From positions 1 through 23,456 of the forward strand of contig DCWG01000133.1 of assembly GCA_002327525.1 (NCBI GenBank): DNA of 23,456 bases, given 5' to 3'. Below the pieces are notes generated by a model, which was not told where the DNA came from, made no database searches, and saw nothing but the letters and a program-made list of their open reading frames with translations. The translations under genes and the position numbers were made by a program. Positions 1 through 7,900 of the stretch are shown in pieces (the stretch's first letter is position 1; every line of letters begins with the position of its first letter). Source of the DNA: Gammaproteobacteria bacterium UBA2168. GTDB lineage: Bacteria > Pseudomonadota > Gammaproteobacteria > Pseudomonadales > Azotimanducaceae.

Positions 1-1002
1 GCGTCCGTGGTCACCCATCCAGTTCATGATCAGCTGAACATACCAGTTTAAACGCTCAAACCCAGCTTCATACGCACCAGGCATGCCAAGATATTTCTGA
101 CAGCGCTCGTTGGTCCAGTGTATGGAGACCGGGGGTTCCGGCACGTTCTCTTCGTTGCGGATCGCGAGGTTCGGATAGCGGGTGTTGAGTTCCAGGGCGA
201 GCTCGTGACCGACGACCCAGCCGCCGGAGCCCTGCGCAAACTCGAACGCCATCTTGCTGGTGAGGGTGATAGGTCCTTTGACGATGTGCGGGATCGTGTC
301 ACCAACTTGCACATCCTCGAAATACAGCGGATCGGCGCCACGTATGTTGCGGAAATTCTGGTTGCGGTATTCCTCCCAGATCGATTCCAGCTCATCGTCG
401 CTCCAGATCTTGCGTTCGATGCTCTTGTACTTTGACGACTGGCTGGCGTTCTTGCGGGAGAACCGGTGCCACGAGGTGCGGTATGTCCCTTTGTAGATGC
501 CCTCTAGATCGTGAGAGACCGTCTCATAGTCCTGGATGGCTGCTTTACCGCCGCCGAATCGACTGTTGATGATCCGGGCATCCTGCAAACGGCTCACCGC
601 TCGAAGGGACTCATCCACGTAGATGGGTTCACCCCATTCGAACTCACAGCCACGCCAGATGGTGTGGCAGCCGGGGAAGCCGTCCGTCGCGCCGTTGATC
701 AGCTCAGTGAAATAGAGCAATACGGGCGGGATGATCCTGCGTCCGTAGGGTGAATTGCTGGCGTATTCGGCATCGAAAAACAGCGGGTTCAGGTTTGCCG
801 AGCCCTGTGCCATAGCCTGGGCTGCGGCCGCTGTCATCCGGAAATTCGGTTCCTCGCCTGCGGAAGCAGATTTCCTGGTCCCAGACCCTCGCCCGCGCTG
901 CATAGAGCCTCTCGTGGTTCTCTCGACGCCCTTTCGTTGGAGAAGACGCTCGAGAGAGGCCTCGGTTATCTCACCCCAGATTTCTCCTGGTTGTAGTGCC
1001 AT
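1..1002 (-). CDS. MaoC-like double-hotdog acyl dehydratase, C-terminus cut by window edge
   Basis: The frame is open from an ATG at 1002 to base 1 with no stop (334 codons), so the C-terminal end lies outside the window. The product is a clear paralogue of the two proteins at 2132-3406 and 3438-4559. Shared blocks are an N-terminal hotdog region with NPLFFDAEYA (about residues 72-81), SWHRFSRK in the middle, a second-domain entry YFEDVQVGDTIPHIVKGP, and NERCQKYLGMPGAYEAG followed by NWMGDHG at the edge. Proteins of this build (MaoC_dehydrat_N, 'FAS1-like dehydratase') hydrate or dehydrate acyl-CoA thioesters in the cytoplasm. The His of the classical D-x-N-P-x-H hydratase motif is Phe here, so the exact reaction is open. 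Upstream, TGTAACGCGTACCA at 1087-1100 is a likely operator. The family is fairly certain; the substrate is unknown. Confidence 0.85.
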   Translation of the reverse strand, partial: MALQPGEIWGEITEASLERLLQRKGVERTTRGSMQRGRGSGTRKSASAGEEPNFRMTAAAAQAMAQGSANLNPLFFDAEYASNSPYGRRIIPPVLLYFTELINGATDGFPGCHTIWRGCEFEWGEPIYVDESLRAVSRLQDARIINSRFGGGKAAIQDYETVSHDLEGIYKGTYRTSWHRFSRKNASQSSKYKSIERKIWSDDELESIWEEYRNQNFRNIRGADPLYFEDVQVGDTIPHIVKGPITLTSKMAFEFAQGSGGWVVGHELALELNTRYPNLAIRNEENVPEPPVSIHWTNERCQKYLGMPGAYEAGFERLNWYVQLIMNWMGDHGR

Positions 1003-1086
1003 TTACTTACTCCCCCTCATTCGTTTAGATACGAGAATTACTGACGGTGGTTACCTCTGAGCGAGGAACCCATGCAAGCCTTTGAT

Positions 1087-1100
1087 TGTAACGCGTACCA
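1087..1100. promoter_or_regulatory. Operator-like near-palindrome, copy 1
   Basis: TGTAACGCGTACCA is one of six intergenic matches to TGTAACAYGTWCCA. It lies 85 bp upstream of the ATG of the MaoC-like gene at 1002 (minus strand). It is the most divergent copy at the centre (GC instead of AY) but keeps both outer half-sites. It is likely a TetR-type operator; binding is inferred. Confidence 0.55.
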
Positions 1101-1337
1101 TATTCAAGCCGCAATGGGTTTCGAGAGTCCACCTCAAGGTTTAGCGGGAAAACGTGCAGCCATGTAGTTGCAGCAATGCAACCGAAACCCCGGTGCCAAC
1201 TTACGCGAGGAACGCGATTTCCCCGTTCGGGAACCGTTATTCTGGGTTTCCAAAAAGAATGTGACAATCGGCTCGTGCGGCCAGTCCAGCCCCTGTGCCG
1301 GCGTTCGGAGTGGCTTTGTGGGTAGATCTCAAATCGC

Positions 1338-1351
1338 TGTAACATGTTCTA
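1338..1351. promoter_or_regulatory. Operator-like near-palindrome, copy 2
   Basis: TGTAACATGTTCTA matches the shared motif with an ideal palindromic centre (AACATGTT). It ends 32 bp before the ATG at 1384 of a short, probably broken plus-strand gene. This suggests that gene once belonged to the same regulon. Confidence 0.6.
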
Positions 1352-1383
1352 GAAGATCACGCGTGTTGCATGGGGGCCGGACT

Positions 1384-1690
1384 ATGAACAAACATGATTT
1401 TCCGATCTTTTCGGCCGAATACCGCGACCGTTGGCGTTCCGCGGGCTTGTGGGCTAGCGGACAACCTGGTTGATGTGGAGATTGGCCGCAGCCCGCTTTA
1501 CGGTACGTGTCTGGCGCTGGATGAAGAGGCGCCGGCGATCTAGAGGCGGCGCTCTGCCTTTACTACCTCCAGCAAGATTGAGCCGACGGCAAGCGCACCG
1601 GATACCTACAGATTCCCGAAGGAGGTGGATGACCCGATGGGAGAAGCTTTCAGGAACAGATATTGGAAGCGGGGGATTGGTCGAGGATAA
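1384..1690 (+). pseudogene. Possible decayed gene, perhaps an acyl-CoA ligase N-terminus
   Basis: An ATG at 1384, after a purine-rich GGGGGCCGG, opens a 29-codon frame beginning MNKHDFPIFSAEYRDRW and ending at TGA 1471-1473. A shift of frame continues DNLVDVEIGRSPLYGTCLAL before a TAG, and protein-like stretches in other frames follow to about 1690. The pattern F-x-x-E-Y-R-x-R-W-R-x-x-G-x-W resembles the start of AMP-forming aryl/acyl-CoA ligases, but only about 20 residues support that. It could equally be noncoding or a short unrelated peptide. The operator-like site 32 bp upstream is the best reason to think a gene stood here. I see no intact domain, so it is listed as a remnant with low confidence. 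Confidence 0.25.
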
Positions 1691-1781
1691 ACATACAGCG
1701 TAAACCCGATTTACCAGAATCCGAATTTACACCGCTGATTGGTAGAGGGGACACAAACACTCATCCACCCATCACTTTCTG

Positions 1782-1811
1782 ACTGCCTGCTTCCTTTGAA
1801 CGTCAGGCAGT
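1782..1811 (-). terminator. Hairpin downstream of the small Lys/Glu ORF
   Basis: ACTGCCTG (1782-1789) and CAGGCAGT (1804-1811) form a perfect 8-bp stem with a 14-nt loop. It starts 7 bp after the stop of the minus-strand small ORF at 1819-1959. There is no clear U-tract, so it may be a transcript-end stabiliser rather than a strict intrinsic terminator. Confidence 0.45.
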
Positions 1812-1818
1812 ACAGCGG

Positions 1819-1959
1819 CTAGGACTTCTCTTTCTCAGCCTCGACCTTTTGAGACTTTTCCGACTCTTCAGCTTTGGCCGTGTCTTTCTTTTCAGCCTCT
1901 TTCTTCTTCTCGCCCTTCTTGGCCTCGTCGAGATCTACATTGATGGTGATGGCGAACAT
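1819..1959 (-). CDS. Small 46-residue Lys/Glu-rich protein
   Basis: The frame begins with ATG at 1959, preceded by a good AGGAG 7 nt upstream, and ends with TAG at 1819-1821. The protein starts MFAITINVDLDEAKKGEKKK; the remainder is a repeating Lys/Glu/Ala run rich in EAEK/EKEK steps, ending EKEKS. The first ten residues look like a short beta strand and the rest like a highly charged helix or disordered tail. It has no signal peptide and no Cys. An operator-like site (1975-1988) sits 15 bp before the start and a hairpin (1782-1811) follows the stop, so it looks like its own regulated transcription unit. A weak sigma70-like promoter on the minus strand (TTCACA at 2072-2067, TATGTA at 2051-2046, 15-bp spacer) is possible. 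No family is recognised. It is a credible gene because start signal, operator and hairpin all agree. Confidence 0.6.
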   Translation of the reverse strand: MFAITINVDLDEAKKGEKKKEAEKKDTAKAEESEKSQKVEAEKEKS

Positions 1960-1974
1960 TAGCTGCTCCTTTTG

Positions 1975-1988
1975 TGTAACACGTAACA
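1975..1988. promoter_or_regulatory. Operator-like near-palindrome, copy 3
   Basis: TGTAACACGTAACA matches the shared motif and lies inside the longer GTGTAACACGTAACACAC (1974-1991). It is 15 bp upstream of the ATG of the 46-residue small ORF (minus), close enough to block transcription or its early elongation. Confidence 0.6.
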
Positions 1989-2082
1989 CACGGGCATTGT
2001 TTTACACCAATGCTCCTGTGGCGTCCATAGCTGCCCTACAATATTTACATAATACAATCGGGATATTGTGAAGGCAGTGGTT

Positions 2083-2113
2083 GCAAAGAGCCGGAAAGCC
2101 CCGGCCTCTTTGC
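2083..2113 (-). terminator. Strong hairpin ending the MaoC-like operon
   Basis: GCAAAGAG (2083-2090) pairs with CTCTTTGC (2106-2113), and an inner CCGG/CCGG (2091-2094, 2101-2104) extends the stem to 12 bp with one bulged C and a 6-nt loop. It lies 18 bp after the stop of the minus-strand gene ending at 2132. No long U-run follows on the minus strand. Confidence 0.6.
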
Positions 2114-2131
2114 GTATCTGACTGTTCGCAG

Positions 2132-3406
2132 TTACTCCGGAGTGGGCGGCGGTTCCGGTTGCTTCGCCGGTATTGGCCAGAGGGCTTTCTCCGGTGCATC
2201 TTTCGATGCCAGGATAATCTCCGCGGTCCCCGCGGTGACCTTGTGGCCGAGTTGGTTTTCGTTCCAGACTTCGATCTCCACGATGTGCCTCTCGTCATCC
2301 ACACGTTTGCCGATGACTTCACCGTAACTCCAGGTGGTGTCGCCCATGATGTTGAACGTGGGGAATCGTATCGTGAGCTTCGACAGGAAGCTCAGATCTC
2401 CCCCCCAGTTCGACAGCATGTGTACGGTCCAGTTAATGCGCTGGTAGCCCGCATCGTAGGCGCCGGGCAGGCCCAGATAACGCTGGCAACGTTCGTTGCT
2501 GTTGTGAATTACCAGGGGTACTTCGGGTATGCCCCATTCATTGACGAAGGGCAGCCCCGGGTGGCGTTCCCACAGCTTGAAAGCGTTGGAGTGGCAATGG
2601 CTCCAATCGCCCGGGTCACCGCGTGCCCATCGTCCGCCTCCGCCCTCGCCCACGCTGCGCTGTGCCTGGTTGGTTGGTCCCTTGACCACCAGCGGTAACG
2701 GATCACCGATTTCCACGTCTTCCCAGTAGCGCGGCTGATCGCCGCGGCGCACTTCATGTGCGTAGTCCAGTTCGATCTTCTCGACATCCTCGGCGGCGTA
2801 CTCGGCCAGACCCCGCATGTCCTGGTTCCGGGCGATCTTCTTGGAGGTCTGCCGTTCGGCGCGGTGCCAGGACGTATACATCCGGCCAATGACCTCGTCA
2901 CGATCGTTGAAACCCACGTTCTCGTAGGAGTGAATGACGGCCTGACCGGTGGTCTTACTCGGCACCACGTGTACCTCGGTCAACCATCCTTTGCTGTAAA
3001 CATAGTCGCCCAGTAGTACTGGCTGGTACCACTCGAGCGTGGTTTCGCGGAACCACGCGTGCAAGCCAGGCATACCGTCGCGGGCGGCATTGGTGACTTC
3101 GATACCGGTCAGCGTCCAGGGTGGGCAGACGAGCGTGCCATATGGTGACTGTTCGGCGTAATCCTTATCCAGATAGAGCGGATTGTAGTCACCGGTCGAC
3201 ATCGCCGACCGGCGAATACCGCCGGCGGAGACACGTTGCTCCTCCAGTTCCCATTCCTTCTCGTTGCGGGTACGGATCACTCCGATCCTCGACTTCAGGG
3301 CATTAACCGCCTCGTCGGTGATCTGTCCATAACCTTTCTTGCCGGATTTGGTCTCGAAGCCAAATCCTTTGGTGAGTTCACCCTTTTCTTTGGTGCTACT
3401 GGCCAT
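2132..3406 (-). CDS. MaoC-like double-hotdog acyl dehydratase
   Basis: The protein has 424 residues from ATG 3406 (MASSTKEKGELTKG), chosen because AGGAA precedes it and because an earlier in-frame ATG would overlap the upstream gene. The N-terminal hotdog carries MSTGDYNPLYLDKDYAEQSPYG (split here as STGDYNPLYLD then KDYAEQSPYG). A linker with SWHRAERQ leads to a second hotdog that begins YWEDVEIGDPLPLVVKGPT and continues NERCQRYLGLPGAYDAG, NWGGDLSFLSKL and NENQLGHKVTAGTAEI. The tail is Pro-rich (PPPTPE). The family hydrates or dehydrates acyl-CoA; the classical D-x-N-P-x-H motif appears as D-Y-N-P-L-Y, with Tyr for His. It is the second gene of a two-gene operon, 31 nt after the 3438-4559 gene, and is followed by the hairpin at 2083-2113. 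Confidence 0.88.
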   Translation of the reverse strand: MASSTKEKGELTKGFGFETKSGKKGYGQITDEAVNALKSRIGVIRTRNEKEWELEEQRVSAGGIRRSAMSTGDYNPLYLDKDYAEQSPYGTLVCPPWTLTGIEVTNAARDGMPGLHAWFRETTLEWYQPVLLGDYVYSKGWLTEVHVVPSKTTGQAVIHSYENVGFNDRDEVIGRMYTSWHRAERQTSKKIARNQDMRGLAEYAAEDVEKIELDYAHEVRRGDQPRYWEDVEIGDPLPLVVKGPTNQAQRSVGEGGGGRWARGDPGDWSHCHSNAFKLWERHPGLPFVNEWGIPEVPLVIHNSNERCQRYLGLPGAYDAGYQRINWTVHMLSNWGGDLSFLSKLTIRFPTFNIMGDTTWSYGEVIGKRVDDERHIVEIEVWNENQLGHKVTAGTAEIILASKDAPEKALWPIPAKQPEPPPTPE

Positions 3407-3437
3407 TGGATGTATTCCTATTCTCGAAGCAGACGAT

Positions 3438-4559
3438 CTAAGTGACAGGAACGGCCACCTGTGCCGTTCCCTCGGTGACGCGTTCTCCCAACTGGTTTTC
3501 CTGCCACACATCCAGGTCGACGATGGCTCGACCTTCGTCCAGATTCTTGGCGGTCACGCTGCCGTAACTTCGCGTGATATCGCCAACCATATTGGATCGG
3601 GGGAAGGTCAGTGATAGGTGCGTGATGAAACCGGCATCACCCATCCAGTTCATGAGCAGGTGAACAAGCCAGTGGACGCGTTCTCCATTCACTTCGAGTA
3701 CGCCCGGCAGGCCGCCCCATCGCTGTGCCCGATGATGACTGGAATCTATACCGGCGATGGGTTCTGGTGCGTCGTTTTCGTTCTGGAAAAACAATTCGGG
3801 CGCCTTTTTCTGTAACTCGACACCCTGCGCATGGCCCCAGAACCACCGGATGAGCCCCGGCGTCAGGTAGCGCTCACGCGTCGTTGGACCTTTGAGGACA
3901 CAGGGCAGTTCATCGCCAATGCTGACCGCATCCCCCGTGAGCGAGTCGGCGCCGCGAGGTTGCTCCTCTTTGTATTCGGCGCCAATCGCGTCGATATCGT
4001 CTTCGCTGTACTCGTGCGGTGCCGAGCGCTCCCCGTACAGCCCCCTGTGTGCTGCGGATCCACGCTCATAACAGTCCCATGTCAGGAGAACATTACCGAT
4101 ACTCTCCCCGTCTGGATTGTTCACGACAGTGTCAGTCACGACGGTGACGGTTCGGCCCTCGGCCGCTGTAGCTGTCTCCTGCACGTCAACCACGGTGGTT
4201 TTCGAGACGAGCGTATCGCCCATTCTGATCGGCTGTTGCCAGTCGATTTCGGCAGCGCTTAGAACCGACTTGCACCCTGGCAGGCCATCGATCTCCGGGT
4301 CGAATCGCTCTTCATGAAGGATCACGCTCTGGGGAGCGATGATGGTCTTCCAGGGACTTTCCTCGGCGTAATCGAGGTCCAAGAACAGTGGCCGCATGTC
4401 ACCGCTCATAACCGCCCAGTGCCGGATCTGGCTACGTTTGATGGGCGTCGGGGGGCGGTACTCGGTGAGCGTGTCTTGAGGCTCGGAACCAACCAGCGAG
4501 GCCAGCTTCGCGCTGGCTTCGTCCGTAATTTCGGTCGTAATGGTTGCGGTCGTATTCAC
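3438..4559 (-). CDS. MaoC-like double-hotdog acyl dehydratase
   Basis: The protein has 373 residues and starts with GTG at 4559 (MNTTATITTEITDEAS), with GGAG 8 nt upstream. It is a paralogue of the neighbours at 2132-3406 and 1-1002. The N-terminal hotdog has MSGDMRPLFLDLDYAEESPW; the second has IGDELPCVLKGPTT, HHRAQRWGGLPGVLEV, NWMGDAGFITHLSLTF, MVGDITRSYGSV and ENQLGERVTEGTAQV. Here the D-x-N-P-x-H motif is D-M-R-P-L-F, so both the Asn and the His are lost. This makes it the most diverged of the three and possibly a structural partner of the 2132-3406 product. It is the first gene of the pair; an operator-like site (4746-4759) lies in the divergent upstream region shared with the dehydrogenase remnant. 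Confidence 0.87.
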   Translation of the reverse strand: MNTTATITTEITDEASAKLASLVGSEPQDTLTEYRPPTPIKRSQIRHWAVMSGDMRPLFLDLDYAEESPWKTIIAPQSVILHEERFDPEIDGLPGCKSVLSAAEIDWQQPIRMGDTLVSKTTVVDVQETATAAEGRTVTVVTDTVVNNPDGESIGNVLLTWDCYERGSAAHRGLYGERSAPHEYSEDDIDAIGAEYKEEQPRGADSLTGDAVSIGDELPCVLKGPTTRERYLTPGLIRWFWGHAQGVELQKKAPELFFQNENDAPEPIAGIDSSHHRAQRWGGLPGVLEVNGERVHWLVHLLMNWMGDAGFITHLSLTFPRSNMVGDITRSYGSVTAKNLDEGRAIVDLDVWQENQLGERVTEGTAQVAVPVT

Positions 4560-4745
4560 AGAAGACTCCGTACGTGAAGTGCAGCTTCAGCGGGTCCATC
4601 TTTCTATCCGTTTGCCTTTAGCGGCAATTGAATCCGGAAGCGGCAGCTGGACCCGGACTTTTGTTTTCAGAAAAGTGCGCCGGCTGTTTGCCGGATGAGA
4701 CACAGGAAAACCCGTATAAGCTCACACTTCAATGACCCCCCTTAC

Positions 4746-4759
4746 TGTAACATGTATCA
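4746..4759. promoter_or_regulatory. Operator-like near-palindrome, copy 4
   Basis: TGTAACATGTATCA lies in the 292-bp divergent region between the MaoC-like operon (GTG 4559, minus) and the short-chain dehydrogenase remnant (ATG 4852, plus). One site could control both directions. Confidence 0.6.
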
Positions 4760-4851
4760 CTATTAGTTAGAAAGTGCGTCGAGCGGTCAGTATGCTCTCT
4801 GCGCGCTGAGACTCAAAACGGAAGTGCGAACAAGCTCTCATTGAGAAAGAC

Positions 4852-5466
4852 ATGTCAGACCAGGTTTTCGCGAATATGAAGACATTCGTGAGCGGCGCCA
4901 CGGGTACCATCAGCAGGGCCATCTGCCAGCGAATCGTCGATGAAGGGGGTTGCGTCATACTGCTGGGTCGCAACGAGGAACTCCTTCGGGAAGCGGTGGC
5001 CGACATGGGGAGTAAGACCTCCTATCACCTATTGGACATCGACGACGAGGGCATCATCCTGATGTGTTCCGGTGTGGGCAACACGGTCTACTATCCCCGA
5101 TACTGCTACGGCTCGTCCGTGGCAGCCGCAATTGAGGCTTATGCCCATCACATCGCTGGCGAACTGGCGCTCCGCGACATACCGCTCAACGTCATCTCCC
5201 CGGGCTGGACGATTCCGGCGGAAGTACAGTCGGACCGGATCAGATACAACCGCGATTTCACCCATGACGAAACGCAGGTGGCATTCAACGTCGCCCTGGA
5301 TTCACCCATGCACGAAACCATCTCACCCGAGGAGTTTGCCGATGCACTGGTGTTTACGGCCAGGGCAAAACATTAAACGGGCGAAGTCATCCACCTGGAT
5401 GCGGGCCGCGGCGTGACCGACCTGCCGATCGATATCACAACCTATGCCTATGGACCACGGACCTGA
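4852..5466 (+). pseudogene. Degenerate short-chain dehydrogenase/reductase
   Basis: The frame from ATG 4852 reads MSDQVFANMKTFVSGATG and stops at TAA 5374-5376 after 174 residues. The same frame continues without a gap as TGEVIHLDAGRGVTDLPI to TGA 5464-5466, the expected end of an SDR protein, so the TAA is a premature stop. The intact family has about 250 residues. Here some 70-80 central residues are missing, including the NNAG region and the catalytic Ser strand. The YxxxK motif appears as YGSSV (Lys to Val), and the nucleotide-binding TGxxxGxG is SGATGTIS. Recognisable SDR parts are RAICQRIVDEGG, AYAHHIAGELALRDIPLNV and SPGW. An NAD(P)-dependent alcohol dehydrogenase role is therefore not expected. 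The alternative, a reduced protein with a new role, is less likely. It is convergent with the next gene. Confidence 0.7.
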
Positions 5467-5478
5467 GCCCGCATATCT

Positions 5479-5513
5479 CACCAATCTCGCTGCGCGAATC
5501 GGCGAGATGGGTG
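5479..5513. terminator. Hairpin between convergent genes
   Basis: CACC-A-ATCTCGC (5479-5490) pairs with GCGAGAT-G-GGTG (5502-5513): 11 bp with one A/G mismatch and an 11-nt loop. It lies just after the dehydrogenase remnant (TGA 5464-5466) and directly beyond the stop of the minus-strand CoA-transferase (5516). It probably serves both directions. Confidence 0.55.
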
Positions 5514-5515
5514 GA

Positions 5516-7828
5516 CTAGCCCGGGCGAACCAGGTTGAGTTCCGGTGACGCGATCACTCCGGCTTCCGTGAATCGTCCTACATCCTCTTCCGAGTAACCG
5601 AGAGACTCAAGGACCTCCCGGTTCTGCTCGCCGATCCACTGTGCCAGCCTGGGTTTCACGGCCGGTGTCCGCGAGAAATCGACAAAGTTCGACACCGTCG
5701 TGATCGTGCCGAACATGGTGTGCCGATCGGCCCTGCACAGCGAATTGAGATCATTGAAGGTGGCGTTCACGAATCCATCCTCGCGCACGATGACGACCGG
5801 AGCCAGCGGTATCCCGTAAGGCGTCAGGCTCTCGACGATTTCAGCCTTCGTGAGTCCCGAGACGATTTCTCCCAGGACACTGGCCAGTTTTCCATCGACG
5901 GGCTCTGCCTCGGCTGCACTCCACTCACGCCAGTTTCCGAGCTGCCCAGGATACGCATCGACCAGCCGCTGCCAGGTGCTTGCATATTCTGCAACGAGGA
6001 TCGCCCAGCCATCTTTCGCCTGGTAATAGCGCTGTAGTGCGCTCGAGCCGATCGAGTCCGCGTTGAAGTCTCCCGGCGCCTGCATGCCTTCGTATTCCAC
6101 GAACTCTCCAGCCTGCGCACCAAGCGACGCCGCCACCTGGCTCGTGGAGACATAACAACCCTCACCGGTCTGCTCCCGCCGGGACAGCGCGAGCACGATG
6201 GCATAGTCCAGCACCATTCCGGCATAGAGGTCCGCCATCGGGATACTGCTGTACATCGGGTTGTCAGGGCCAAGTGCCATCATCTGACCGGAGACCGCCT
6301 GCAGCAGAAGATCGAACGAAGGTCGGTCTCGCCACTTCTCGGCGTTGCCGAATCCTGCAATCCGGCAGTAGACGATTGTGCTGTTCAGCTGTTTCACCCG
6401 CTCGTAGCCGATGCCCAGCTTCTCGGGCGCTCCTGGAAGCAGTGCCTGCAGGAGCACGTCTGCGGATTGGATCAGTCGATCCCTGATCTCAGCACCCTCG
6501 GGCGTTTCGGTATCGACCGCGAGACTCTTCTTGCCCATGTTGATGCCCACACAGCTCAGTACCCCGCTGCGGAATCCCTCACCGGTGAGCGGTTCGACTT
6601 TGATGACCTCGGCGCCGAGCTCCGCCAGCATGCGTCCAGCGGTCGGCCCCGCGAGATAACCGGTGAAGTCCAGCACGCGAATGCCGCTCAGAGGATGTTC
6701 GGGTACCGGCTCGGATGCGCTTGTAGCGGGTGTGCGTTCTTCAGTCGACGCTGCGAGCGCCAGGTTGGCTTGCGTATCCGCTCCCAGAAAGGGTGCCGCT
6801 TGCGGCGGCACCGGCGGACATCCGCTCATCTGGAAGGGTGACGCAATCTGCCGGACGGGTCCGACTTCGGGGTCGTCCACCGTCGCGAGCATGTTGTTTT
6901 CTTCGACGAGATCACTTGCGGCGAACTGTTCTCGGGTCAGCACGGGGGCTGCGGGCACCCCGCTTTCCGCGAAGATCTCCATCCACTCCCCTCTTGTCCT
7001 GGTGGCGATTCGCTCGGCGAAAATGTTCCTGAGCGCATCGGTGTGTTCGGGGGCCACGTACGGAGCCGTTTCGAATCTGGGATCGGTGGTGAGCTCCGGG
7101 ATTTCGAGTGCGATCATAAGCCGGTCGAAGAATGTGGGGTTCGCACAGGCAACGCCGATCCAGTCGTCGCTGGCCTCATAGATCGTCCAGGCGATGCTGA
7201 GCCCCTGCGGATCCAGGCCCGAGGTCGTGGGCAGCCCGGGGATGATATCCGATTGCGAAGCCTGGTAGCCGGATAGATAGGCACCGGCGGTCGGCCAGGA
7301 AACACAGACCTCCTGTCCCTTCCCGGTCTTTGCTCGCACGCGAAGCGCCGAGGCGGCGCCGACCGCGACCAGCACGCCTACCGCGTAGCTGAGTGTCGGC
7401 ATCACCGGAAACGCCGGTCCGCCGCGGAACGTCCCCGTGCCGCCGAGCACGCCTGAGAGCGCGGAGGCCAGCGCATCGTTCTCGGGGAGGTTCCGGTAGG
7501 GTTCTACATCCGCGTATGGCGGTGCGATGCAGACGATCTGGTCTTCGCGCAGCTCCCAACCCGGTCTCATCGAACCACTGCCGCCAATCAGCACGACATC
7601 TGCCGTCGCCAGAACCTCGCTGAGGCGTGCGTCGTCCTCAGGGATGACCGCGCTCTGTTTTCCCCGGTTCCATACGCGATGGCCCGGCTCACGCCGTGAA
7701 GCATCCCCTTCCGGCGGCTCGACCTTTATCAGCGTTGCACCGGCGTCCCGCAACAGCATTCCGGCAGTCGCCACGGCAACGCCCGCTCGAAGCTCGACTA
7801 CCCGAATTCCCGCCAATGGATGCGTCAT
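5516..7828 (-). CDS. Fused double type III CoA-transferase (CaiB/BaiF), first domain without catalytic Asp
   Basis: The protein has 770 residues from ATG 7828, with GGAGGAA 8 nt upstream. It contains two complete CaiB/BaiF domains: residues 1 to about 350 (MTHPLAGIRVVELRAG) and about 378-770 (HPLSGIRVLDFTGYLAGP), joined by an Ala/Ser/Thr/Pro linker (about 358-377). The family moves CoA between carboxylic acids through a glutamyl-type anhydride on a conserved Asp. Anchored on the TGxGQ motif, the second domain has Asp533 (IPMADLYAG), while the first has Ser147 (MPTLSYAVG). Only the second half should form the covalent intermediate; the first half is probably structural or binds substrate. Single-domain family members have about 400 residues. 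It is the last gene of the operon, 72 nt after the flavoprotein gene, and ends at the hairpin 5479-5513. The acid donor and acceptor are unknown. Confidence 0.9.
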   Translation of the reverse strand: MTHPLAGIRVVELRAGVAVATAGMLLRDAGATLIKVEPPEGDASRREPGHRVWNRGKQSAVIPEDDARLSEVLATADVVLIGGSGSMRPGWELREDQIVCIAPPYADVEPYRNLPENDALASALSGVLGGTGTFRGGPAFPVMPTLSYAVGVLVAVGAASALRVRAKTGKGQEVCVSWPTAGAYLSGYQASQSDIIPGLPTTSGLDPQGLSIAWTIYEASDDWIGVACANPTFFDRLMIALEIPELTTDPRFETAPYVAPEHTDALRNIFAERIATRTRGEWMEIFAESGVPAAPVLTREQFAASDLVEENNMLATVDDPEVGPVRQIASPFQMSGCPPVPPQAAPFLGADTQANLALAASTEERTPATSASEPVPEHPLSGIRVLDFTGYLAGPTAGRMLAELGAEVIKVEPLTGEGFRSGVLSCVGINMGKKSLAVDTETPEGAEIRDRLIQSADVLLQALLPGAPEKLGIGYERVKQLNSTIVYCRIAGFGNAEKWRDRPSFDLLLQAVSGQMMALGPDNPMYSSIPMADLYAGMVLDYAIVLALSRREQTGEGCYVSTSQVAASLGAQAGEFVEYEGMQAPGDFNADSIGSSALQRYYQAKDGWAILVAEYASTWQRLVDAYPGQLGNWREWSAAEAEPVDGKLASVLGEIVSGLTKAEIVESLTPYGIPLAPVVIVREDGFVNATFNDLNSLCRADRHTMFGTITTVSNFVDFSRTPAVKPRLAQWIGEQNREVLESLGYSEEDVGRFTEAGVIASPELNLVRPG

Positions 7829-7900
7829 CTTGAATTCCTCCCTTTCCAGAGCGCCCCATCACGGGACGTGTCACCAATACCCAGCCGGGGGCCTTGAGAA

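Larger units (their letters stand above)
1003..1383. other. Divergent intergenic region with two operator-like sites
   Basis: This stretch separates the minus-strand MaoC-like gene (start 1002) from the possible remnant starting at 1384 on the plus strand. It holds two copies of the window's recurrent near-palindrome, at 1087-1100 and 1338-1351. No convincing gene is seen: the open frames crossing it lack family resemblance and a ribosome binding site. Confidence 0.6.
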
